Shown piece after piece: positions 6,207-9,467 of a stretch of DNA of 9,467 bases. The DNA comes from JBBAFS01 sp041655255 (GTDB lineage Bacteria; Spirochaetota; Spirochaetia; Sphaerochaetales; Sphaerochaetaceae). Position numbers and translations under genes: made by a program. The notes beneath the pieces are model-generated. The model saw nothing but the letters and a program-made list of their open reading frames with translations. It did no database searches and was not told the origin of the DNA. Where the stretch lies: assembly GCA_041655255.1 (NCBI GenBank), contig JBBAFS010000063.1, positions 1 to 9,467 of the forward strand, written 5' to 3'. How positions within the stretch are numbered: the first letter of the stretch is position 1; the number at the start of each line of letters is the position of its first letter.

Positions 6207-7991
6207 TTATTTTTCTAATACTGCACGGATTCGTCTTACTCCGGCAGAGGAAGATTGCTCTTTTTTAATTTTGAAATGACCCATTGAACCGGTTCTTTCA
6301 ACGTGTGGGCCTCCACACACCTCTTTAGAAAAGTCTCCCACTGAGTAGACTTTTACTTTTTCATCATACTTACCATCAAACAGGGCAATAGCTCCCACTT
6401 CTTTGGCTTGTTGTAAAGTCATTGTTTCATAACTGACAGGGAGATCTCTTTTTATGACATCGTTGACAATCTCTTCAACTTTCTGAATCTCTTCTTTCGT
6501 CATGGGAGAGGGGTGTGTAAAGTCAAAGCGTAATCGTTCAGGGGTAATGTTTGACCCTTTTTGACCAACGTGGTCTCCTAGGACTTGAATCAACGCTTTA
6601 TGAAGTAAGTGAGTTGCAGTGTGTAATGCAGTAGTTAGCTCACTGTGGTCAGCTAAGCCCCCTTTAAAGGTTTGGTTTGATCCCCCTTTAGAGGCCTCTT
6701 GGTGTTTTTCAAAAGCTTTTTTGAAACCCTCTACATCGACATCAAAACCATGTTCGCTAGCTAACTCTTCGGTGAGTTCTAAGGGGAAGCCAAATGTGTC
6801 ATACAGTTTAAAAGCAACGCGCCCACCAATGGTTCTACTTTTTCCCTTTAACAGATTTGGAAGCATTTTTTCAAACTCATGCTCCCCTTTTTGTAACGTG
6901 GAGGAGAATTTCTCTTCTTCTAAAGCCAACTCCTTCATCACAAAATCTTCATGTGAGGCAAGTTCTGGATACGCCACTTGATACTGCTCAATAACAACAT
7001 GAGCTAAATCGCCCATGAACTTTCCTTCAATGCCTAACTTACGTGCATGACGAACAGCTCTTCTGATGAGACGACGTAGAATATATCCTTGTCCAACATT
7101 AGATGGGGAGACTCCTCGTTGATCTCCTAAAATAAAGACACTGGTACGAACATGGTCTGCAATAATTCTCACGGAGATATCTTTAGACTCATCTTCGTGG
7201 TATGTGTAGCCTGTGAGTCGTTCTATGTTATCAATAAGGGGGGCAAAGACTTCAGTTTCATAGACACTTTGTTTCCCTTGCAACACGGCAACAGTTCGTT
7301 CAATCCCCATGCCAGTATCGACACATTTACGCTCCATGGGAACATATGAACCATCTGCAGTTTTATTGTACTGCATAAAAACATCATTCCAAATCTCAAA
7401 GTATTTACCACAAGAACATCCTGGACGACACTCTAAAGAGCAAGCTTCACGCCCTGTGTCGATAAACATTTCCGTATCTGGACCACAAGGGCCAGTCTCA
7501 CCAGCAGGTCCCCACCAGTTATCTTCACGTGGAAGGAAATAGATTCGCTCTTTAGGAATCCCTAAAGCTTCCCATATTTGGGCACTTGTTTCATCCCGTT
7601 CAACTTCTTCATCTCCCTCAAAGACTGTCACTGAGAGAAGGTCTTTATTAATGTTTAATACAGTTGTTAAAAATTCATAACTGTAGTGGATAGCTTCTTT
7701 TTTGAAATAATCCCCTAAAGACCAGTTTCCTAACATCTCAAAAAATGTGAGGTGGTGAGGATCTCCAACAGCGTCGATATCTCCTGTACGAATACATTTT
7801 TGGTAGTTCACCAATCGGTTTCCCGCTGGGTGTTCTTGACCAAGAATGTATGGAACAAGAGGGTGCATCCCCGCTGTTGTAAACAACACAGTTGGGTCGT
7901 TTTCGGGAATAAGGGAGGCTCCAGAGATATGACTATGATCTTTGGAGACAAAAAAATCTATAAAGGCTTGGCGTAGTTGATCTGCTTTCAT
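6207..7991 (-). CDS. alaS: Alanyl-tRNA synthetase, short spirochaete-type (no C-Ala domain)
   Basis: The 594-residue class II enzyme charges tRNA-Ala in the cytoplasm. The catalytic core (1 to about 240) shows FTTAGMHPLVPYILG, FFEMLGNWSLGDYF (83-96), GPCGPDTEMF (167-176), W201-N with VFMQYN (204-209) and DTGMGIER (225-232). The tRNA-recognition region includes GYILRRLIRRAVRHARKLG (302-320). The editing domain retains the zinc site H457-x3-H461 and C559-x3-H563 (HTATH, CGGPH), so mischarged Ser/Gly removal should work. The protein ends just after this domain. The C-Ala/DHHA1 region of the about 870-residue bacterial enzymes is absent, as in Borrelia and Treponema, and is not a frameshift here. 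Four cysteines (C184, C188, C191, C193) form a possible extra metal site before W201. No Shine-Dalgarno precedes the ATG. A promoter -10 box ends 8 nt before it, suggesting a leaderless transcript. The start is supported by the family-typical N-terminus MKADQLRQAFIDFF. Confidence 0.97.
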   Translation of the reverse strand: MKADQLRQAFIDFFVSKDHSHISGASLIPENDPTVLFTTAGMHPLVPYILGQEHPAGNRLVNYQKCIRTGDIDAVGDPHHLTFFEMLGNWSLGDYFKKEAIHYSYEFLTTVLNINKDLLSVTVFEGDEEVERDETSAQIWEALGIPKERIYFLPREDNWWGPAGETGPCGPDTEMFIDTGREACSLECRPGCSCGKYFEIWNDVFMQYNKTADGSYVPMERKCVDTGMGIERTVAVLQGKQSVYETEVFAPLIDNIERLTGYTYHEDESKDISVRIIADHVRTSVFILGDQRGVSPSNVGQGYILRRLIRRAVRHARKLGIEGKFMGDLAHVVIEQYQVAYPELASHEDFVMKELALEEEKFSSTLQKGEHEFEKMLPNLLKGKSRTIGGRVAFKLYDTFGFPLELTEELASEHGFDVDVEGFKKAFEKHQEASKGGSNQTFKGGLADHSELTTALHTATHLLHKALIQVLGDHVGQKGSNITPERLRFDFTHPSPMTKEEIQKVEEIVNDVIKRDLPVSYETMTLQQAKEVGAIALFDGKYDEKVKVYSVGDFSKEVCGGPHVERTGSMGHFKIKKEQSSSAGVRRIRAVLEK

Positions 7992-7999
7992 AAGACCAA

Positions 8000-8028
8000 A
8001 TAGTATGCATCTGTTTAAGCAGTGTCAA
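8000..8028 (-). promoter_or_regulatory. Strong promoter of alaS, positioned for a leaderless mRNA
   Basis: On the minus strand a perfect TTGACA (complement of 8023-8028) is separated by exactly 17 bp from TACTAT (complement of 8000-8005, 4 of 6). The -10 ends 8 nt before the alaS ATG, so RNA would start within about two nucleotides of the AUG. It lies between the end of the dprA-like gene and alaS, giving alaS independent transcription. Confidence 0.65.
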
Positions 8029-8034
8029 GATGAG

Positions 8035-8871
8035 TCAAAAGAGTGTAAGTTGTCTTTTATCTACCTCTATGGGGGTCACAAAGACCTTTTTATAGATTTC
8101 ATTCCCTTTTTTTATAGTACTTACAAGCTCTTTTGGAGTTAGCTTTCTTGGCCACATCAAAGAGCGTGAGTGTGCTGTGTGTTCAAATAAGAGCACTTGT
8201 TTTTGTTGCTCTAAGGCATAGTGAACTTGCTTCACTGAAGCTTCTCCATCAAAAGCTTCTATGATACATGTTGCCTCACTTAATCTCCCTTTGAGAGTGT
8301 TGGCTATTGGGATAAAAGAGGCTTGGGTCTTACGTACATATGAAAAAGGTGAAACTATTAATGGGATATGAGAAGAGCTCTCTTTTACTTCGCTTAATGA
8401 AGTTCGTATGACTGCAATAGAGGGGTGAGAGATTTTTGCACTGATGGTGTGGACACTACGTTCCACTCCACTGTCGATTCCACTAAGAGCAATCACATGG
8501 TGTTTAGAGAGATGGATAATACTTTGTTGTAGGTTCATCAGCGCTTCGATGCTAGGACGCTTTGTCCCTGTGATGGTAATAATTGGTTTATCTAATAAAG
8601 AGTGATCTCCTCTAAGATAGAGAAATGGGGCACTAGTGCCTTGTAATGAGATAATTGAGTCAGAGTCTTGAAAAGGTTCAAAAGCCTCTTTAACCACCTT
8701 ATAACTCTCTAACAATGCAAAAGAGGAGATGTTGCACAGTCGACTATATAATAAAAGATGATCCACCAATGGCTCTGCGGGTGGAGTATGCTTAAGAAGC
8801 TGTATCAATTGAGGCTCTTCTTTTTGTAATGCGTGAACAAGTGTTTCGTAATTTTGAGCTTGAATGAGCAT
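8035..8871 (-). CDS. Divergent DprA/Smf-like protein with a C-terminal clamp-binding-type motif
   Basis: Numbered from the ATG at 8871 (278 residues; a TTG at 8889 would add six). The middle follows the DprA Rossmann order: LYLRGD (84-89), an ITITGTKRPS segment where DprA has a G-S-R motif, SGIDSGVERSVH (130-141) for SGxAxGID-x2-H, FIPIANTLKGRLS (186-198) for the F-P-x-R-N-R-I segment, then EAFDGEASVKQVHYALEQ for the G-S-G-S/T-L-I-T-A-x-A-L-x-Q stretch. DprA binds single-stranded DNA and loads RecA in natural transformation. Here the RNR arginines and the G-S/T-x-x-T-A loop are gone, so nucleotide or DNA contacts may differ. No DprA winged-helix domain is obvious; the tail ends KRQLTLF. QLTLF (274-278) matches the QLxLF consensus for binding the DNA polymerase III beta clamp. 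Neither start has a Shine-Dalgarno; ATG is chosen because a TACACT -10-like box lies 7 nt upstream. The gene precedes alaS on the same strand. Confidence 0.75.
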   Translation of the reverse strand: MLIQAQNYETLVHALQKEEPQLIQLLKHTPPAEPLVDHLLLYSRLCNISSFALLESYKVVKEAFEPFQDSDSIISLQGTSAPFLYLRGDHSLLDKPIITITGTKRPSIEALMNLQQSIIHLSKHHVIALSGIDSGVERSVHTISAKISHPSIAVIRTSLSEVKESSSHIPLIVSPFSYVRKTQASFIPIANTLKGRLSEATCIIEAFDGEASVKQVHYALEQQKQVLLFEHTAHSRSLMWPRKLTPKELVSTIKKGNEIYKKVFVTPIEVDKRQLTLF

Positions 8872-8878
8872 AATGGGT

Positions 8879-8907
8879 AGTGTACTCAATCAGTAGGCAA
8901 CCAACAA
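8879..8907 (-). promoter_or_regulatory. Weak candidate promoter of the dprA-like gene
   Basis: On the minus strand TTGTTG (complement of 8902-8907) and TACACT (complement of 8879-8884, 4 of 6) are 17 bp apart. The -10 ends 7 nt before the ATG at 8871, again compatible with a leaderless start. The -35 match is poor (3 of 6), so this is tentative. Confidence 0.3.
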
Positions 8908-8915
8908 GAGTGTGC

Positions 8916-8944
8916 TTGACTGTCATAAAAGGCGACTTTATCTT
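8916..8944 (+). promoter_or_regulatory. Promoter of the MBL-fold gene, positioned for a leaderless mRNA
   Basis: TTGACT (8916-8921, 5 of 6) and TATCTT (8939-8944, 4 of 6) are 17 bp apart. The -10 ends 6 nt before the ATG, so the standard +1 falls on the A of the start codon at 8951. No Shine-Dalgarno could be present in such a transcript. Confidence 0.5.
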
Positions 8945-8950
8945 TAGAGC

Positions 8951-9467
8951 ATGGATGTGACGTATATAGAACATAGCTCGTTTGTCATTGATGCTGGTAC
9001 ACACTACCTCTTATTTGATTATGTACAAGGGACTTTACCCCCGCTTGAGAAAAAACCACTTTATATGTTTGTATCGCACCATCATGGTGATCACTATTCT
9101 GATCGTATTTTCCATCTCACTCACACTGATGAAATCCACTATATCCTCAGTGATGATATCTCTAAAGCTGATGTACCCTCTCAGCTCTTTATACACTGGG
9201 TGGAGCCTTATCAAACACTACAAGTCGATTCAATGCAAATTTCAACGTTGAAATCTACTGATGAAGGGGTTGCCTTTGTTATTCAAACAGAGGGAAAAAC
9301 AATCTACTATGCTGGAGATTTGAATAACTGGTTTTGGGAAGAAGAGGGAGACTCGTATACAAAAGAGATGAGTATCTCTTATCATAAAGAGTTAGATCTG
9401 TTACCTAAGCATATCGATCTCGCCTTTGTTGTCGCTGATCAACGATTAGGAAAACACTATGCCAAAG
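8951..9467 (+). CDS. MBL-fold metallo-hydrolase, 3' end outside window
   Basis: From the ATG at 8951 the frame stays open to the window edge (172 codons). The metal-binding motif is SHHHGDH (42-48; H43, H45, D47, H48 as HxHxDH), preceded by a typical beta-strand start, TYIEHSSFVID. The second landmark, YYAGDLNNWFWEEE (119-132), gives the bridging Asp (D123) and defines a subgroup of stand-alone UlaG-like bacterial MBL proteins. ADQRLGKHYAK follows at 162-172; the final metal histidine lies beyond the edge or at H169. Substrates of this subgroup are not known to me; hydrolase or phosphodiesterase activity is only the general expectation. The protein appears cytoplasmic, without a signal peptide. 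An 80-bp gap separates it from the divergent dprA-like gene. A promoter lies within this gap and there is no ribosome-binding site. Identification of the fold is secure, function is not. Confidence 0.9.
   Translation, partial: MDVTYIEHSSFVIDAGTHYLLFDYVQGTLPPLEKKPLYMFVSHHHGDHYSDRIFHLTHTDEIHYILSDDISKADVPSQLFIHWVEPYQTLQVDSMQISTLKSTDEGVAFVIQTEGKTIYYAGDLNNWFWEEEGDSYTKEMSISYHKELDLLPKHIDLAFVVADQRLGKHYAK

Noticed and set aside
6619..6981. 120-codon plus-strand open frame opposite alaS
   Set aside because: It lies entirely antisense to the well-supported editing/linker region of alaS, has low-complexity Ser/Pro/Phe composition and no ribosome-binding site.
8792..9004. 70-codon minus-strand frame across the dprA-like/MBL gap
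   Set aside because: It overlaps both real genes out of frame and shows no conserved pattern.
8982..9251. 89-codon plus-strand open frame within the MBL gene
   Set aside because: It is a different frame of the metallo-hydrolase coding sequence, whose frame from 8951 carries the HxHxDH and AGDLNNW motifs.
1..9467. Search for CRISPR arrays, tRNA/rRNA genes, insertion sequences, integrases or a defence/biosynthetic cluster
   Set aside because: No direct-repeat array, cloverleaf-like segment, transposase motif or gene set of that kind was seen; the content is mostly conserved housekeeping genes.

Overview
The window looks like ordinary chromosomal DNA from a bacterium, most likely a spirochaete of moderate GC content. 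The best pointer is alanyl-tRNA synthetase. It is only 594 residues long, stops right after the editing domain and lacks the C-Ala/DHHA1 tail, a layout I associate with Borrelia and Treponema. Two small secreted beta-barrel-like proteins, resembling the DUF3996/OmpA-like barrels of Borrelia, fit the same group. Genus cannot be settled from this sequence.

Layout. Positions 1-674 (minus) hold the N-terminal part of the ribosome-associated ATPase YchF, running off the left edge. It is divergent from hflX (751-2070, plus), a ribosome-rescue GTPase. hflX converges on a small outer-membrane-barrel-like gene (2097-2576, minus) whose terminator lies inside the last hflX codons. A 191-bp regulatory gap with an 18-bp near-palindrome leads to an OPT-family transporter (2768-4381, plus). 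rlmN (4405-5451, plus), the rRNA/tRNA A2503/A37 methyltransferase, follows 23 bp later, probably in the same operon. rlmN converges on a second barrel-like gene (5483-5959, minus), paralogous to the first. Upstream of that gene is a 247-bp gap with its promoter and a 92-nt nested inverted repeat beyond the end of alaS. alaS (6207-7991, minus) and a divergent DprA/Smf-like gene (8035-8871, minus) follow. An MBL-fold metallohydrolase (8951 to the right edge, plus) is divergent from the dprA-like gene.

Theme. Four of the eight genes act on translation (ychF, hflX, rlmN, alaS). The others are envelope or transport proteins, one DNA-processing-like protein and one hydrolase of unknown substrate. 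I see no mobile element, CRISPR array, tRNA or rRNA, and no coherent exotic defence or biosynthetic system.

The points most worth checking are: a DprA-like protein that has lost most signature residues but ends in a QLTLF sliding-clamp-type motif; three neighbouring genes that lack Shine-Dalgarno sequences and have candidate -10 boxes placed for leaderless transcription; the structured element after alaS; and the near-palindrome inside the transporter promoter. All promoter calls come from matching hexamers by eye against sigma-70 consensus.
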